Assembly (NCBI RefSeq): GCF_021266465.1
Contig: NZ_CP089848.1
Span: 4,386,629-4,450,628 of the forward strand
Direction: 5' to 3'
Source of the DNA: Paralcaligenes sp. KSB-10
GTDB taxonomy: Bacteria; Pseudomonadota; Gammaproteobacteria; Burkholderiales; Burkholderiaceae_B
DNA length: 64,000 bases
Both the position numbers and the translations under genes were made by a program. Shown here piece by piece: positions 44,461 through 54,828 of the stretch (position 1 is its first letter; the number at the start of each line of letters is the position of its first letter). The notes under the pieces are model-generated. The model was not told the DNA's origin, did no database searches, and was given only the letters and a program-made list of their open reading frames with translations.

Positions 44461-45570
44461 TCATTCATACATGCGGTATTCGCCATCGATATACGAAGGG
44501 TACCTACCGGAAGGGGGTTTCGGGAATGGAGAACAATTCTGAATTCCCGTTGCGACGGCATGGTCAAAGCCCGTAATGCCCGAGGAACGCTGTATTTCCA
44601 CTTTGGTAACCATACCTTGGGGATCGAGGCTGGCCCTATATTGTAACGTCGGGTTTGACCCGGCACGGGGCGGCACGGGATAGGCCACGCGCGGACGTAT
44701 GCAAGCCCGCACTTTGGCCGCATAGCCGTTGTCGTTGCCGCCTCCGCCCGATTGGTTGCGATCGGCCGTGCCGCCCGGGATGCCGGCGGCGCCCAGCGCA
44801 TCGCTGCGCATGGCCTTTCTGAGCGCATCCCGTTTGGCGGCGGCCGCTTTTTCAGCGGCTTTCTTGGCGGCTTGTTCCTTGGCTTTCTTGTCGGCAGCGG
44901 CTTTTTCCTGGGCGGCCTCTTCTGCGGCCGCTTTTTCGTCCGCGGCCTTTTTGGCAGCCTGTTCCTTGGCTTTTTTGTCGGCTACCGCCTTGTCGTGCGC
45001 GGCCTTTTCCCGGGCAGCCTTGTCGGCGGCGGCCTTTTCGGCGGCCTCTTTTTTGGCGGCGTCTTCTTTGGCCTTGGCCGTTTTTTCAGCAGCCGCCTTT
45101 TCAGCCGCGGCGGCTTTTTCGGCCGCAGCTTTTTCAGCGGCCAACTGGGCTGCCTTTTCCTTTTCTTTTTTCTCGCGTTCCTTGCGCGCCTTTTCCAGCG
45201 CGATTTCAGGATCGATTTCAGGCTTGGGCTCTGGCGCAGCCTTGACGGCGGCGGGCGGAGGCGTCGGCACCGGCGGGGTCGGTGGAACAGGCGTCGGGGG
45301 AGGAGTTTCCTTGGGCGCAGGCTTGGGCGGTGGGGTAGGTGTGTCGGGTGTGTCGGGTTCTGTATCGGGTTCGGCTGCCGTCGGCGTCGTGCCATTGGCC
45401 CATAACTCGATTTGAACCGGATTCGGGTTTTTTGGAGTAGCCAGGAACCCAAACAGCATCAGCAGGATCAGCAGGGCATGAATCGATACGGCGTACCCCA
45501 GACCACGACGCTCATCCTGTTCTTCGGGCGTTCTGAGTTTTACGGGGCGAGTAGGTTTTTTTTGCTTCAT
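44461..45570 (-). CDS. tolA: TolA, periplasm-spanning Tol-Pal protein
   Basis: This is a 369-residue protein with a cytoplasmic basic N-terminus, one membrane helix at about 24-45 and a proline-rich segment at about 72-110. A long Ala/Lys/Glu-rich helix (about 120-255) carries many [13 protein letters not shown] repeats, and the globular C-terminal domain begins near 285. TolA carries proton-motive-force energy from TolQR to the outer membrane. The low-complexity helix makes a long false reading frame on the opposite strand. Confidence 0.96.
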   Translation of the reverse strand: MKQKKPTRPVKLRTPEEQDERRGLGYAVSIHALLILLMLFGFLATPKNPNPVQIELWANGTTPTAAEPDTEPDTPDTPTPPPKPAPKETPPPTPVPPTPPVPTPPPAAVKAAPEPKPEIDPEIALEKARKEREKKEKEKAAQLAAEKAAAEKAAAAEKAAAEKTAKAKEDAAKKEAAEKAAADKAAREKAAHDKAVADKKAKEQAAKKAADEKAAAEEAAQEKAAADKKAKEQAAKKAAEKAAAAKRDALRKAMRSDALGAAGIPGGTADRNQSGGGGNDNGYAAKVRACIRPRVAYPVPPRAGSNPTLQYRASLDPQGMVTKVEIQRSSGITGFDHAVATGIQNCSPFPKPPSGRYPSYIDGEYRMYE

Positions 45571-45605
45571 GGGTGGGGTGTATGTCCCTCGATCCTGGCT
45601 TCAAG

Positions 45606-46055
45606 CTATTTTTTAAGCGTGTTTGCGCCGGCGTTCTGATCGACGAGCAAACCTAATCGGGTGACACCGTTGGAGCGTAGCTGATCCATGACTTTCATTA
45701 CCGACTCATAAGGGACCTTGCCATCGGCGGCAATGACCACCGGCGTTTCGGCAGTAAGCCGCGACTGCACTTCACTGACGAGACTCTCGCTGTTTATCTT
45801 CTCGAATTCCGCACCGGGCTCGCGTTTCCTCAGTGCAATGGAACCATCTTCGGAGATCTGCACCTCGAGAGGCGCGGCAGGGACTTCGGCAGCCTGTCCG
45901 ACCGAGGGCAAATTGATGAGCCCAGGGGTAATCATGGGTGCCGTCACCATGAAGATAACCAGCAGCACCAGCATGACGTCGATATAAGGCACGACATTGA
46001 TTTCGTTTTTCAGGCGCCGGCCCGAACGGCCGTTGCCGCCGCGGTTGGAGGGCAT
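45606..46055 (-). CDS. tolR: TolR (ExbD family), Tol-Pal motor subunit
   Basis: This is a 149-residue protein with a single membrane helix containing the proton-path aspartate D26 in PYIDVMLVLLVIF. The periplasmic domain has VVIAADGKVPYESVMKVMDQL. It forms the ion-driven motor with TolQ. Its ATG shares a base with the tolQ stop (TGATG). Confidence 0.97.
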   Translation of the reverse strand: MPSNRGGNGRSGRRLKNEINVVPYIDVMLVLLVIFMVTAPMITPGLINLPSVGQAAEVPAAPLEVQISEDGSIALRKREPGAEFEKINSESLVSEVQSRLTAETPVVIAADGKVPYESVMKVMDQLRSNGVTRLGLLVDQNAGANTLKK

Positions 46056-46729
46056 CAGCGCACCTGCCGTTGCAATATGTTAAGAAATTCGTCGATGAAA
46101 CTGTCGAAACGGATGGACAGGCGATCGATTTCGTTCGTGTAGCGATTGTAGGCAATGACGGCTGGAATCGCCGCAAAGAGGCCGATGGCCGTGGCAATCA
46201 GTGCTTCGGCAATCCCCGGCGCAACCGCGGCCAGTGTGGCCTGTTGCATGGTCGACAGGCCTATGAATGCGTGCATGATCCCCCAGACTGTTCCGAGCAG
46301 CCCTATATAAGGACTTACCGACCCGGCCGAGGCCAGGAAGTTGAGGTGGGACTCGAGGCCATCCATTTCGCGCTGGTAGGTGGCGCGCATGGCGCGGCGA
46401 GGGCCGTCGAGCATGGATTCGCCGCCGCCGTTGCTGCGGCGCGCCTTGACGAATTCGGCCATGCCCGCATCGAAAATTCGGGCCAGGGAGCCATGTTCGG
46501 CGCGGCGGCTGGAAATAGCCTGCTGTAGAACGGACAGATCGCCGCCGGCCCAGAAATCGTCTTCAAAGCGGCGCGTTTGTTCGTTTGCGCGCTTGAGCGT
46601 GGCTCGCTTGCTGAAGATGTATGTCCATGACAAAACCGAAATAGCCAACAGGACCAGCATGACGAGCTGAACTGGAATACTGGCGTTGAGCAGTAAAGTA
46701 AGCAACGACATGTCGTTGGAGGCTTGCAT
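46055..46729 (-). CDS. tolQ: TolQ (ExbB/MotA family), Tol-Pal motor subunit
   Basis: This is a 224-residue inner-membrane protein with three hydrophobic segments. The family blocks are GLLGTVWGIMHAFIGL and AEALIATAIGLFAAIPAVIAYN. AGGA precedes the ATG at 46729. The gap from the ybgC stop is 2 bp, so the operon runs ybgC-tolQ-tolR-tolA-tolB-pal. Confidence 0.97.
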   Translation of the reverse strand: MQASNDMSLLTLLLNASIPVQLVMLVLLAISVLSWTYIFSKRATLKRANEQTRRFEDDFWAGGDLSVLQQAISSRRAEHGSLARIFDAGMAEFVKARRSNGGGESMLDGPRRAMRATYQREMDGLESHLNFLASAGSVSPYIGLLGTVWGIMHAFIGLSTMQQATLAAVAPGIAEALIATAIGLFAAIPAVIAYNRYTNEIDRLSIRFDSFIDEFLNILQRQVR

Positions 46730-46731
46730 AA

Positions 46732-47157
46732 TTATTCCTGAACCTTTTCCAGAAGAGTTCTAAGTTCTTTAGTTAATGCGGCAGGGCGAAACGTATTCGT
46801 GTCCACGCAGCAGACTTGGATGGTACTTTCGCACAGCAGTTCCCCGCCGCACTCGGCATATTGCCGAAAATTGATCGAGGCGGGGCCAAGGCGAGTGATT
46901 TTACTGTGTACCGTGAGTAAATCGTCGAGTCGGGCTGGTTTGCGATATTGTATTTCAACTGTTTTGACCACGAACATTCGATGTTCGCGTTTGGCCAGTT
47001 CGGACTGGTCCACCCCCAGGCGGCGTAGCCATTCGGTGCGGCCTCTTTCGAGAAATTTTAGATAATTCGCGTAAAACACCACGCCTCCGGCGTCGGTGTC
47101 TTCGTAATATACGCGAATCTGCAGAGTAGAAAATTTATCAGGTGTTTCAGTGGACAT
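46732..47157 (-). CDS. ybgC: Tol-Pal-associated acyl-CoA thioesterase YbgC
   Basis: This is a 141-residue hotdog thioesterase. The active-site segment RVYYEDTDAGGVVFYANYL contains catalytic D22 (counting from the ATG at 47157), and ERGRTEWLRRLGVDQ follows. It acts on short-chain or malonyl/acyl-CoA and is the standard first gene of the tol-pal operon. The start at 47157 fits family length; no strong ribosome site is seen. Confidence 0.95.
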   Translation of the reverse strand: MSTETPDKFSTLQIRVYYEDTDAGGVVFYANYLKFLERGRTEWLRRLGVDQSELAKREHRMFVVKTVEIQYRKPARLDDLLTVHSKITRLGPASINFRQYAECGGELLCESTIQVCCVDTNTFRPAALTKELRTLLEKVQE

Positions 47158-47229
47158 GAGAATGGTTAAGCGGTGTGACAGCCACGGCTTCGCCCCAGCG
47201 AAGCCGGCCGGCAATCGCCGGGTGGCCCG

Positions 47230-48963
47230 TCAAAGTGATTTTAAACGCTCGATGCAAGATTCCAGGGCGTCGCCGACCGGCACCTTGGCGGCGGTGTCGT
47301 CGCATCGCGCCTGAATCTCGACCAAGCCTTCTTTCAGTCCGCGGTCGCCGATCGTGATGCGTAAAGGCACACCGATGAGCTCCCATTCGGCAAACATGAC
47401 TCCGGGGCGGATGTCCCGGTCGTCGAGTATGGTTTCCACGCCGGCGGCCAGCAGATCGCGGTACAGGGTGTCGGCGGCGTTGCGAACTGTTTCACTTTTA
47501 TTCCAGCCCATCGGGCAGATGACAGCTTCGAAAGGGGCAATGGCTCTGGGCCAGACTATGCCTTTTTCGTCGTGGCTCTGTTCGATTGCCGCCGCCGCAA
47601 TCCGGCTGATGCCGATTCCATAGCAACCCATTTGCAACAGTGTCGGTTTGCCGTCGGTGTCGAGGAAAGTGGCGTCCAGGGCTTTTGAATATTTGTCGCC
47701 CAGAAAAAACACATGGCCCACTTCGATGCCTCGTTGAATAGCCAGATGCCCGCCTTGCGGATCCGGATCGCCGGCGACCACGTTGCGCAGGTCGGCAATT
47801 TCGGGTTCGGGCAAATCGCGGCCCCAGTTGACGCCCGTATAGTGAAAACCTTCGCGATTGGCGCCGCAAATGAAATTGCTCATGTTGGCAACCGTGCTGT
47901 CGGCAATGATGGCAACGGGTTTTAAAGGCTTGAGCGGTCCGAGGTATCCGGGCACGCAGCCGAAGGTATCGAGAATTTCATTTTCCGACGCAAAGCGGAA
48001 GCCGTTTTCAAACCCCGCCAGCTTGCCCGCCTTGATTTCGTTCAGTTCGTGGTCGCCACGCAGCAGCAGGAGCCATATTGTTGCATCACCCTTACCGTCG
48101 GCCGCCTCGGTCGCCAGCACGATCGACTTTACCGTATCGGTAAGCGGGCGTTGAAGCTGCCGGGCCACGATTTCGCACTTGGCCGCATCCGGGGTAGGGG
48201 CCTGGACCAGCGTTTCGGTGGCTGTGCCGCGTTTGGCGATCAGGCTGGGGGCTGCCGCCAGTTCGATATTCGCCGCATACTGGGAATCGGGGTTATAGAC
48301 GATCAGGTCTTCGCCGGTATCGGCGATAACCTGGAATTCGTGACTGCGCGAGCCGCCTATCGACCCTGTGTCGGCCGCCACGGCTCGGAATTCCAGGCCC
48401 AGGCGCGTGAAAATCTGCATGTACGCCTGGTACATGGCGTCGTAGCTGGATTGTGCCGAAGCCTCGTCCCGATCGAACGAATAGGCGTCTTTCATGGTGA
48501 ATTCGCGCCCCCGCATCAAGCCGAATCGGGGGCGGCGTTCGTCGCGGAATTTGGTCTGGATATGATAGAAATTGACCGGTAACTGGCGCCAGCTGTGGAT
48601 TTCGTTGCGGGCGATGTCGGTAATGACTTCTTCCGATGTCGGCTGCAAGACGAAATCGCGCTGATGGCGATCCTTGATGCGCAGAAGCTCGGCGCCATAC
48701 TGTTCCCAGCGCCCCGATTCCACCCAGAGCTCGGCCGGCTGGACGACGGGCATGAGCAGCTCGATGGCTCCGGCGTTGTTCATTTCGTCGCGCACGATGC
48801 CTTCTATCTTGCGCAGGACCCGCAGGCCCAGAGGCATATAGGTATAGATGCCGCCCGCTACTTTGCGGATCATGCCCGCCCGGGTCATGAGTTGATGGCT
48901 GACGACTTCGGTTTCGGCAGGAGCTTCTTTGAGTGTATTAATGTGATACTTGGATGCGCGCAT
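47230..48963 (-). CDS. proS: Prolyl-tRNA synthetase ProS
   Basis: This is a 577-residue class II synthetase of the bacterial type. Motif 1 ([21 protein letters not shown]), motif 2 ([21 protein letters not shown]) and motif 3 ([16 protein letters not shown]) are intact. The central insertion domain (about 225-400) is the editing module that removes Ala-tRNA-Pro. Length is standard. It is divergent from rppH, a conserved arrangement in related betaproteobacteria. Confidence 0.97.
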   Translation of the reverse strand: MRASKYHINTLKEAPAETEVVSHQLMTRAGMIRKVAGGIYTYMPLGLRVLRKIEGIVRDEMNNAGAIELLMPVVQPAELWVESGRWEQYGAELLRIKDRHQRDFVLQPTSEEVITDIARNEIHSWRQLPVNFYHIQTKFRDERRPRFGLMRGREFTMKDAYSFDRDEASAQSSYDAMYQAYMQIFTRLGLEFRAVAADTGSIGGSRSHEFQVIADTGEDLIVYNPDSQYAANIELAAAPSLIAKRGTATETLVQAPTPDAAKCEIVARQLQRPLTDTVKSIVLATEAADGKGDATIWLLLLRGDHELNEIKAGKLAGFENGFRFASENEILDTFGCVPGYLGPLKPLKPVAIIADSTVANMSNFICGANREGFHYTGVNWGRDLPEPEIADLRNVVAGDPDPQGGHLAIQRGIEVGHVFFLGDKYSKALDATFLDTDGKPTLLQMGCYGIGISRIAAAAIEQSHDEKGIVWPRAIAPFEAVICPMGWNKSETVRNAADTLYRDLLAAGVETILDDRDIRPGVMFAEWELIGVPLRITIGDRGLKEGLVEIQARCDDTAAKVPVGDALESCIERLKSL

Positions 48964-49029
48964 GGTGGGGATCTCGACAGATACGTATAATCAGGCGTAA
49001 TTGTATTGAATTCGCTTTTGGGGTGGCCT

Positions 49030-49596
49030 ATGTTAGACCGTGAAGGCTACCGTCCTAATGTCGGCATTATCCTCGTAAACCAAAAAAACGAGGTTTTCTG
49101 GGGTAAACGTATTCGTGAACATGCATGGCAGTTTCCGCAAGGAGGCATCAAATATGGCGAGAGTCCCGTTCAAGCCATGTACCGAGAGCTTCACGAGGAA
49201 GTGGGCCTGCAGCCCGAACATGTTCGGATATTAGGGCGTACGCGTGATTGGCTGCGTTACAACGTGCCGAGCAATTTTGTTCGGCGCGATTCTCGCGGCC
49301 ACTATAAGGGGCAAAAACAGATCTGGTTTTTGTTGAGAATGGTCGGGCGCGACACCGATGTGAGTCTGCGTGCCAGCCATCATCCGGAGTTCGACGCCTG
49401 GCGTTGGAGTCAATACTGGGTGCCGCTCGAGGCGGTCATCGAGTTTAAACGAGAGGTATATACGTTAGCTTTGAACGAATTGGCGGTAATCTTGTTCAAA
49501 CGTGGGCAGGACACCCGTTTTCTGCGTCAGCGGACCCACGGCCAACGCAATCCGGATCTTAACAATCACAAGGATCATGCGCATACTGCTGGTTGA
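49030..49596 (+). CDS. rppH: RNA pyrophosphohydrolase RppH
   Basis: This is a 188-residue Nudix enzyme that removes pyrophosphate from 5' ends of mRNA to start decay. It begins [17 protein letters not shown], the family start, at 49030. The Nudix box spans about 38-60 ([11 protein letters not shown], then REL-HEEVGL). The C-terminus is extended and basic. The last 20 bases overlap, in another frame, the start of the tctD-like regulator gene. Confidence 0.96.
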   Translation: MLDREGYRPNVGIILVNQKNEVFWGKRIREHAWQFPQGGIKYGESPVQAMYRELHEEVGLQPEHVRILGRTRDWLRYNVPSNFVRRDSRGHYKGQKQIWFLLRMVGRDTDVSLRASHHPEFDAWRWSQYWVPLEAVIEFKREVYTLALNELAVILFKRGQDTRFLRQRTHGQRNPDLNNHKDHAHTAG

Positions 49597-50254
49597 AGAC
49601 GAGCGCGAAATGGCATCGTGGCTCGAGCGGGCTCTTGCGCAGAGCGGCTTTGTGCCGGACCATGCCGCCGATGCCCGTACCGCCGAACAGAAGCTTGCCG
49701 AGACGGAATACGACGCCGTTGTGATGGACTTGCGCCTGCCCGACAAGCATGGGCTGGTTTTGTTGCGCGAGCTGCGTGCCAGCGGCGATGTGACGCCGGT
49801 GTTGATCCTGACGGCCCAAGGAGCTTTGCATGATCGAGTGAGGGGCTTGAATCTGGGCGCGGACGATTTTTTAACCAAACCGTTTGCGCTGGAAGAACTC
49901 GAGGCACGCCTTACCGCCCTGGTGCGTCGCAGCCGCGGCCGGCCGGTCCCGCGGCTGCAGTGCGGGGCGCTCGAGTACGATAATGAAAGCCGTTCTTTTT
50001 CTCTGGATGGCGCGATCGTCCACCTTACCCCCCGCGAGCATGCGGCCTTGGGGGCGCTGATGCTGCGAGCGGGGGTGCCGGTCGAAAAAAACCAGTTGTT
50101 CAGCAAAGTGTTCGAGCACGAAAGCGATGCCAGTCCGGATGCCATCGAGGTGGTTCTGCACCGTTTGCGGAAAAAACTGGCGGGCAGCGACGTGCGTATC
50201 GTCACGGTGCGCGGCCTGGGCTATATGCTTGAAAGCATTCAGGGCAGCTTGTAA
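49577..50254 (+). CDS. tctD: OmpR-family response regulator (TctD-like)
   Basis: This is a 225-residue regulator with a receiver domain (phospho-acceptor D51 in [10 protein letters not shown] in [14 protein letters not shown]) and a C-terminal winged helix ([14 protein letters not shown], then [14 protein letters not shown]). TctD activates tricarboxylate transport genes. Here tctBA lie just downstream of its kinase partner, so the name fits by context. The ATG at 49577 is inside the rppH 3' end. Confidence 0.92.
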   Translation: MRILLVEDEREMASWLERALAQSGFVPDHAADARTAEQKLAETEYDAVVMDLRLPDKHGLVLLRELRASGDVTPVLILTAQGALHDRVRGLNLGADDFLTKPFALEELEARLTALVRRSRGRPVPRLQCGALEYDNESRSFSLDGAIVHLTPREHAALGALMLRAGVPVEKNQLFSKVFEHESDASPDAIEVVLHRLRKKLAGSDVRIVTVRGLGYMLESIQGSL

Positions 50255-50257
50255 CCC

Positions 50258-51751
50258 ATGGCGTGGATAAAGCGTAAAACCTTGGGCAGCATTCGTTTTT
50301 GGTTGCTGGTGCTTTTGATTCCGGGCGTGGTCACCCTGCTGCTTATTGATAGCTGGAACGACTACAGATCGCTGACCGATATTACCGAGCAGGTCTACGA
50401 CAGTGCTTTGCTCGAACCGGCCAAAGTGTTGGAAACCAGTGTTGAATTCAATACGGACGGAACTTTGCGCATTGATCCGCCATTTTATGCGCAGGTCATG
50501 CTGGAGTCGCGGGCCGGGAGCCGGAAGTACTTTCGAGTCGAAGAAGTGACCCCGGGCGTACTCAGTCTTGCGGGAACCAATGCCCAGCAGTCCGAAGGCA
50601 GAACCCTGCTGGGCATGCAGGGCCTGCCGCGTCCGGCCAATCTGGCCGATAACGAAGGCTTGCCGGTGTTTTACGATGCCAGTTATCGCGGCGATGCGGT
50701 GCGCATGGTGGCCTTGTGGCGCGATCTTCACTATCACGGGGTACACCGGCAGATTATTGTGCTGGTTGGCGAAAGCATGAGTGTGCGTTTGCGCACCGAG
50801 CACGAAGCCGGGATCGCCGCCTTGTTCCGCGACGGGCGCATGATGCTGATTGTTGTCCTGTTGGTATGGTTCAGCGTGGAATGGGCGTTGCGCCCGCTCA
50901 AGCGCCTGCGGCACGAGGTCAGGGCGCGCAGGGTCGATAACTTGATGCCGCTGGATGCGGAGCACGTTCCCCGCGAGGTTGTGCCGCTGGTTAACGCGGT
51001 CAACCATCATATCGACCTGTATCGCGGCATTCTGGACAAGCAGGCGCAATTTCTGGCCGACGCATCGCATCAGTTGCGCACGCCGCTGGCCATCATGCTG
51101 ACGCAGGCGCAATACGCACGACGCGAACCGGATATCGTCAGGCTGCGCGAATCCTTGTCGGCCATAGTGATGCAATTGGGCCGCATGACTCGCCTGACCG
51201 AGCAACTGCTGTCCCTGGCGCATGCGAACCGGCAAGGTGGCGCGCGCCAGGAAAAAGTAGACCTGAACGTGCTTGCGCGAGATGTGGTTCTACAGTATTT
51301 GCCCTTGGCGCGAGAACAGAATCAGGACCTGGGCTGGGCCGAACCGGCCGAGGTTCTTCCCTTGGTCTCGCCGTCTCAAGTGTGGGCATTGGGCAGTGAA
51401 GCGGAAATCCATGAGTCCCTGGCCAACCTGGTGCACAACGCCATTAATCATGCGGGGCGAGACTGCACGATAACGGTTGAGGTCGGCATGGATGAAAATT
51501 GGGCCTGGGCGTCGGTGTCCGACAATGGCCATGGGCTCGATCCGCTGCTGCGCGAGAGTGTTTTCATGCGATTCGAGCGTGGCAATACGCAAAGACAGGG
51601 GCCCAGGGGTTCCGGCTCCGGCCTGGGCCTGGCCATCTCCCTGGCCTATGCCGAACGCAATGGCGGTACCGTGGTCTTGAAGGACGGTGAGCCAGGGATC
51701 GATGGCGGGGTCGGTTTGTGCGCGGTGTTGAAAATCCCGCGATTCAGATAA
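50258..51751 (+). CDS. tctE: Sensor histidine kinase (TctE-like)
   Basis: This is a 497-residue kinase with membrane helices near 13-32 and 198-216 flanking a periplasmic TctE-type sensor domain. A HAMP-like linker leads to the H box with H271 in ADASHQLRTPLA. The N box is HNAINHAG, and the G boxes are SDNGHGLDP and GSGSGLGLAISLAYAERNGG in adjoining parts. It follows tctD after 3 bp. Its signal is probably the acid carried by a TTT system. Confidence 0.93.
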   Translation: MAWIKRKTLGSIRFWLLVLLIPGVVTLLLIDSWNDYRSLTDITEQVYDSALLEPAKVLETSVEFNTDGTLRIDPPFYAQVMLESRAGSRKYFRVEEVTPGVLSLAGTNAQQSEGRTLLGMQGLPRPANLADNEGLPVFYDASYRGDAVRMVALWRDLHYHGVHRQIIVLVGESMSVRLRTEHEAGIAALFRDGRMMLIVVLLVWFSVEWALRPLKRLRHEVRARRVDNLMPLDAEHVPREVVPLVNAVNHHIDLYRGILDKQAQFLADASHQLRTPLAIMLTQAQYARREPDIVRLRESLSAIVMQLGRMTRLTEQLLSLAHANRQGGARQEKVDLNVLARDVVLQYLPLAREQNQDLGWAEPAEVLPLVSPSQVWALGSEAEIHESLANLVHNAINHAGRDCTITVEVGMDENWAWASVSDNGHGLDPLLRESVFMRFERGNTQRQGPRGSGSGLGLAISLAYAERNGGTVVLKDGEPGIDGGVGLCAVLKIPRFR

Positions 51752-51819
51752 CGGTTCCCTGGACATGGCGAGCATTTTCCGGGTTAGTTCTTTTCAAACT
51801 CGTGCTTGGTATTTTGTCT

Positions 51820-51834
51820 TAGGGATAAACCCTA
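51820..51834 (+). promoter_or_regulatory. Inverted repeat TAGGG-N5-CCCTA upstream of tctBA
   Basis: TAGGGATAAACCCTA lies about 115 bp before the tctB start in a 198-bp gap. A similar CTAGGGAAAACCCC sits upstream of the second tctBA pair (about 58794-58810, minus-strand reading). It could be a binding site shared by the two operons. Confidence 0.45.
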
Positions 51835-51949
51835 GAATTCAGCTTTCTGTAAAGAGCACTCCTTCATACTTTTGAGACTGTCCTTAGAGTGACTTTCTAT
51901 TCCCTTAGTCACTGATATTTCGGCAGAATTTCGCATAGGAGTTGTTTCA

Positions 51950-52408
51950 GTGTTCAAGGGCAATATCAATAAGGATTATTACGGCGGGGCCCTAATGGTG
52001 GTGTTAGGGCTCGGTGCCATACTAGAGGGAACGAGCTACCAGATCGGTTCGTTAAGCCATATGGGGCCGGGCTTTTTCCCTGCCGCCGTGGGTGGCTTGA
52101 TGGCGCTCATGGGGGTGCTGATTGCAGTTGGGGGGCGGGGACACCATAACGTTGCCGGTCCTCATGACCTGCCTCCCGAATGGCGAGGCTGGTTTTGTAT
52201 TCTGGGCGGGATTGCGGCGTTTATTGTGTTGGGTGAATACACGGGCCTGCTGCCCGCCACGTTCGCTGTCGTGTTTATCTCTGCTTTGGGTGATAGAAAG
52301 AACACGATCAAGGCTGCCGTCATTCTGTCTCTTTCCATGTGCGTCGTGGCCATTGTCATTTTTTGGTGGGCGCTGCAGTTACAGTTTCCGCTGTTGCATT
52401 GGGGTTGA
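51950..52408 (+). CDS. tctB: TTT small membrane subunit TctB
   Basis: This is a 152-residue protein with four hydrophobic segments. It has the TctB-typical SHMGPGFFPAAVGGLMALMG near residue 36, and ALGDRKNTIKAAVILSL later. The start is GTG with AGGAG eight bases upstream. The tctA gene begins three bases after the stop. No tctC receptor gene is adjacent, so an orphan Bug protein must supply ligand. Confidence 0.92.
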   Translation: MFKGNINKDYYGGALMVVLGLGAILEGTSYQIGSLSHMGPGFFPAAVGGLMALMGVLIAVGGRGHHNVAGPHDLPPEWRGWFCILGGIAAFIVLGEYTGLLPATFAVVFISALGDRKNTIKAAVILSLSMCVVAIVIFWWALQLQFPLLHWG

Positions 52409-52411
52409 ATC

Positions 52412-53947
52412 ATGATAATGAAATCATTAATCGACCTCTGGTATGGGTTCGGTGTTGCGTTTGAACTGCATAATCTGATGTGGTCTGTTTTCGGCGTCGT
52501 GGTCGGAAATCTGATCGGAGTTTTGCCTGGGCTGGGGGCCTTGTCTGCCATTTCCATCTTGTTGCCCCTGACTTACGTTATGCATCCGGTGCCTGCCATC
52601 TTGATGCTGGCCGGGATTTTTTACGGGTCCATGTATGGCGGGGCGATCGGTGCGATTCTGTTGAATCTGCCATGCCATCCGCCGCACGCCGTGACATGCC
52701 TGGACGGCTATCCTATGACCAAGAACGGCAAGGGCGGTACGGCTCTTGGCATCACGATGATCGCGTCGTTTTTCGCGGCATCCGTGGGTATTCTGGTCAT
52801 GGTGTTTTTCTCACCGCTCCTGGTTGAAGTGGCGTTTAAATTCGGGCCCGCCGAAATATTCTCCATTATGCTGCTGGGCTTGCTGGCCGGCTCCACCATG
52901 TCCAAGGGGTCGCCCATCAAAGGGGTGGCCATGACACTGTTCGGCCTGCTGATTGGCGTAGCCGGCACGGACGTCAACACCGGCACGATGCGCTTCACCT
53001 TTGGCATGCTGAGCCTGGAGGATGGCGTCGATCTGGTTGCCATTGCCATGGGCTTGTTCGGTGTTGCCGAGTTTCTATTGAGCGTCAATCGCATGTCGAT
53101 CGTCGGCAGCGGCATGAAGATGAGCTTGCGCGATATGCGCCCATCCATGGCGGAATTGAAGCAATCCTTCTTCCCATTGGTGCGCGGCACGCTGGTTGGC
53201 GTACTGTTTGGGGCCTTGCCAGGTACTGGACCGACCATTACGACTTTTGTCGCCTATGCCCTGGAACGCAAGATATCCAAGCATCCCGAGCGTTTCGGCC
53301 ATGGTGCGATTGAAGGTGTTGCCTCGCCGGAAGCCGCTTCCCACTCGAAAACACAGGTCGATTTCATTCCTACCATGACCCTGGGCATTCCAGGCGATGC
53401 GGTGATGGCCTTGATTCTGGGCGCTTTGCTGATACAAGGCATACAGCCAGGGCCGCAGCTGATCATTTCGCACCCGGATATTTTCTGGGGCCTGATCGCC
53501 AGCTTCTGGGTCGGCAACTTGTTGTTGCTGGTGCTGAATGTTCCCTTGATCGGTTTCTGGGTCAAGCTGCTGCAGGTACCTTATAAGTATTTGTTTCCCT
53601 CGGCCTTGTTCTTCATAGCAGTAGGCTGCTTCAGTACTCAAAACAGTCTGTTCCAGGTTGGCGAGGTGCTGGTCTTCGGTATTATTGGCGCCATTCTCAT
53701 CTATCTGGATTTTTCGGTCGCCCCGATTCTGCTGGGGTTTGTGTTGGGTCCCATGGTTGAAGAAAATTTCCGGCGCGCGTTGCTGCTGTCGCGCGGCGAT
53801 ATATTCGTCTTCGTGGAGCGTCCGATCAGTGCCTGGTTTGTGGGTGCCTCGGCGCTGCTGATACTGCTGCAGGTGATTTCTTTCCTGCGAAAGAAGCGAA
53901 GTAAGCCTGAGCTTCCCAAGGTTGAGGAAACGGTCTTTGCCGATTAA
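52412..53947 (+). CDS. tctA: TTT large membrane subunit TctA
   Basis: This is a 511-residue polytopic permease. GNLIGVLPGLGALSAISILLPLTY and the related second repeat GVLFGALPGTGPTITTFVAYAL are the two family loops, each shown in adjoining parts. FIPTMTLGIPGDAVMALILGAL and LGPMVEENFRRALLLSRGD complete the pattern. It drives sodium- or proton-coupled carboxylate uptake with TctB and a Bug receptor. A strong terminator follows. Confidence 0.95.
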   Translation: MIMKSLIDLWYGFGVAFELHNLMWSVFGVVVGNLIGVLPGLGALSAISILLPLTYVMHPVPAILMLAGIFYGSMYGGAIGAILLNLPCHPPHAVTCLDGYPMTKNGKGGTALGITMIASFFAASVGILVMVFFSPLLVEVAFKFGPAEIFSIMLLGLLAGSTMSKGSPIKGVAMTLFGLLIGVAGTDVNTGTMRFTFGMLSLEDGVDLVAIAMGLFGVAEFLLSVNRMSIVGSGMKMSLRDMRPSMAELKQSFFPLVRGTLVGVLFGALPGTGPTITTFVAYALERKISKHPERFGHGAIEGVASPEAASHSKTQVDFIPTMTLGIPGDAVMALILGALLIQGIQPGPQLIISHPDIFWGLIASFWVGNLLLLVLNVPLIGFWVKLLQVPYKYLFPSALFFIAVGCFSTQNSLFQVGEVLVFGIIGAILIYLDFSVAPILLGFVLGPMVEENFRRALLLSRGDIFVFVERPISAWFVGASALLILLQVISFLRKKRSKPELPKVEETVFAD

Positions 53948-53988
53948 ATGACGGATCTTTGGCAAGCGCTTGCTTGCCGGAAAAATAG

Positions 53989-54017
53989 CCCCGGGCTTTT
54001 TGTCCGGGGTTTTTTTT
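53989..54017 (+). terminator. Intrinsic terminator after tctBA
   Basis: An 8-bp stem (CCCCGGGC / GTCCGGGG, one wobble) with a T5 loop is followed by eight Ts, 41 bp after the tctA stop. A further hairpin GGCAAGC-GCTT-GCTTGCC lies just before it at 53961-53978. Confidence 0.9.
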
Positions 54018-54178
54018 GATGCACAGGGCATGTTCGACAGTGGCCCACGTGTCCGGTGCAATACATAATGGTCTGGATGGCGAGGGTGCTCACAAGGGCA
54101 TCCCTTGTACACATTTAGCGCATTTTTGGTTCGAGTGGTTTACGGGATTCGATGGGTGGAGGATAGGTATTTAAAGAC

Positions 54179-54380
54179 GCCGTCTATCGGGGCTTGGGGT
54201 CAGGGCCGGCACGGCGTGCTGGATCCGGATCTACCTCGTCCAGGCGGGCGTCGGGCCAAACTCGCTACGCCGCTGGCGCGGCTGCGCTCAAACATGGCCC
54301 GCCGAAAGCCCCCGCCTTCCCTACGGTAGCATCCGGCGCACGCCTTACGCCGGTCCTGACCCCAAGCCCCGATAGACGGC
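54179..54380 (+). repeat. Type 1 cassette (202 bp), copy C
   Basis: The 32-bp inverted ends at 54179-54210 and 54349-54380 match at 31 of 32 positions. Length and nearly all bases equal the type 1 cassette of copy A, almost 39 kb away. The central GCCGC-TGGC-GCGGC hairpin corresponds in position to the variable palindrome of type 2. Confidence 0.92.
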
Positions 54381-54602
54381 TCACGTTAGGACTTGCCTGG
54401 AATGAACTTGCTTGCACCTACCGTTAATGGGCCTGCACCCATGCAACAGTTAACGTGCCCGCACTCATGCCTCTATCGAGTGGCCACTACACCACGCTGT
54501 GCCAAACCCTGGATTTACTATGCGCCCGACGCCTCAGCGTAGCCTGTGATTGGCTAAACGCCACTTCCCCAACATATACCCCGATGCATTGCTTCAACGC
54601 AA

Positions 54603-54828
54603 GCCGCAGGGTGGGCGGTGCTGTGTAGTCCGGCGGTAGTCCAGCGCCGGGTGCTGACGAAGGGAAGGCGGGGGCTTTCGGCGGGCGCTGTCTGAGTGTC
54701 GCCCCGCGCCGCGGGGCGACGCGAGTTCGCCCGACGCCCGCCTGGACGAGGCAGACCCGGGCAGTCGGGGTGCGCAGCACCACGACCGCTGGACGTGCCG
54801 GACTGCACAGCACCGCCCACCCTGCGGC
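54603..54828 (-). repeat. Type 2 cassette (226 bp), copy C
   Basis: The inverted ends match copies A and B. The internal hairpins are GTCGCCCCGC-GCC-GCGGGGCGAC (54698-54720) and GTCGGGGTGC-GCA-GCACCACGAC (54764-54786, one mismatch). Both sit at the same places as the different hairpins of the other copies. Confidence 0.92.

Noticed and set aside
44729..45415. Long plus-strand frame rich in Ala/Ser/Phe opposite tolA
   Set aside because: It is the complement of the TolA Ala/Lys-rich helix, a low-complexity artefact.
47186..47205. Hairpin GGCTTCGC-CCCA-GCGAAGCC between ybgC and proS as a terminator
   Set aside because: The stem is perfect but no T-run follows on the minus strand, and proS may read on into ybgC; the evidence is insufficient.
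49871..51235. 454-codon minus-strand frame over the two-component genes
   Set aside because: It is antisense to intact receiver, H-box, N-box and G-box motifs and has no family features of its own.
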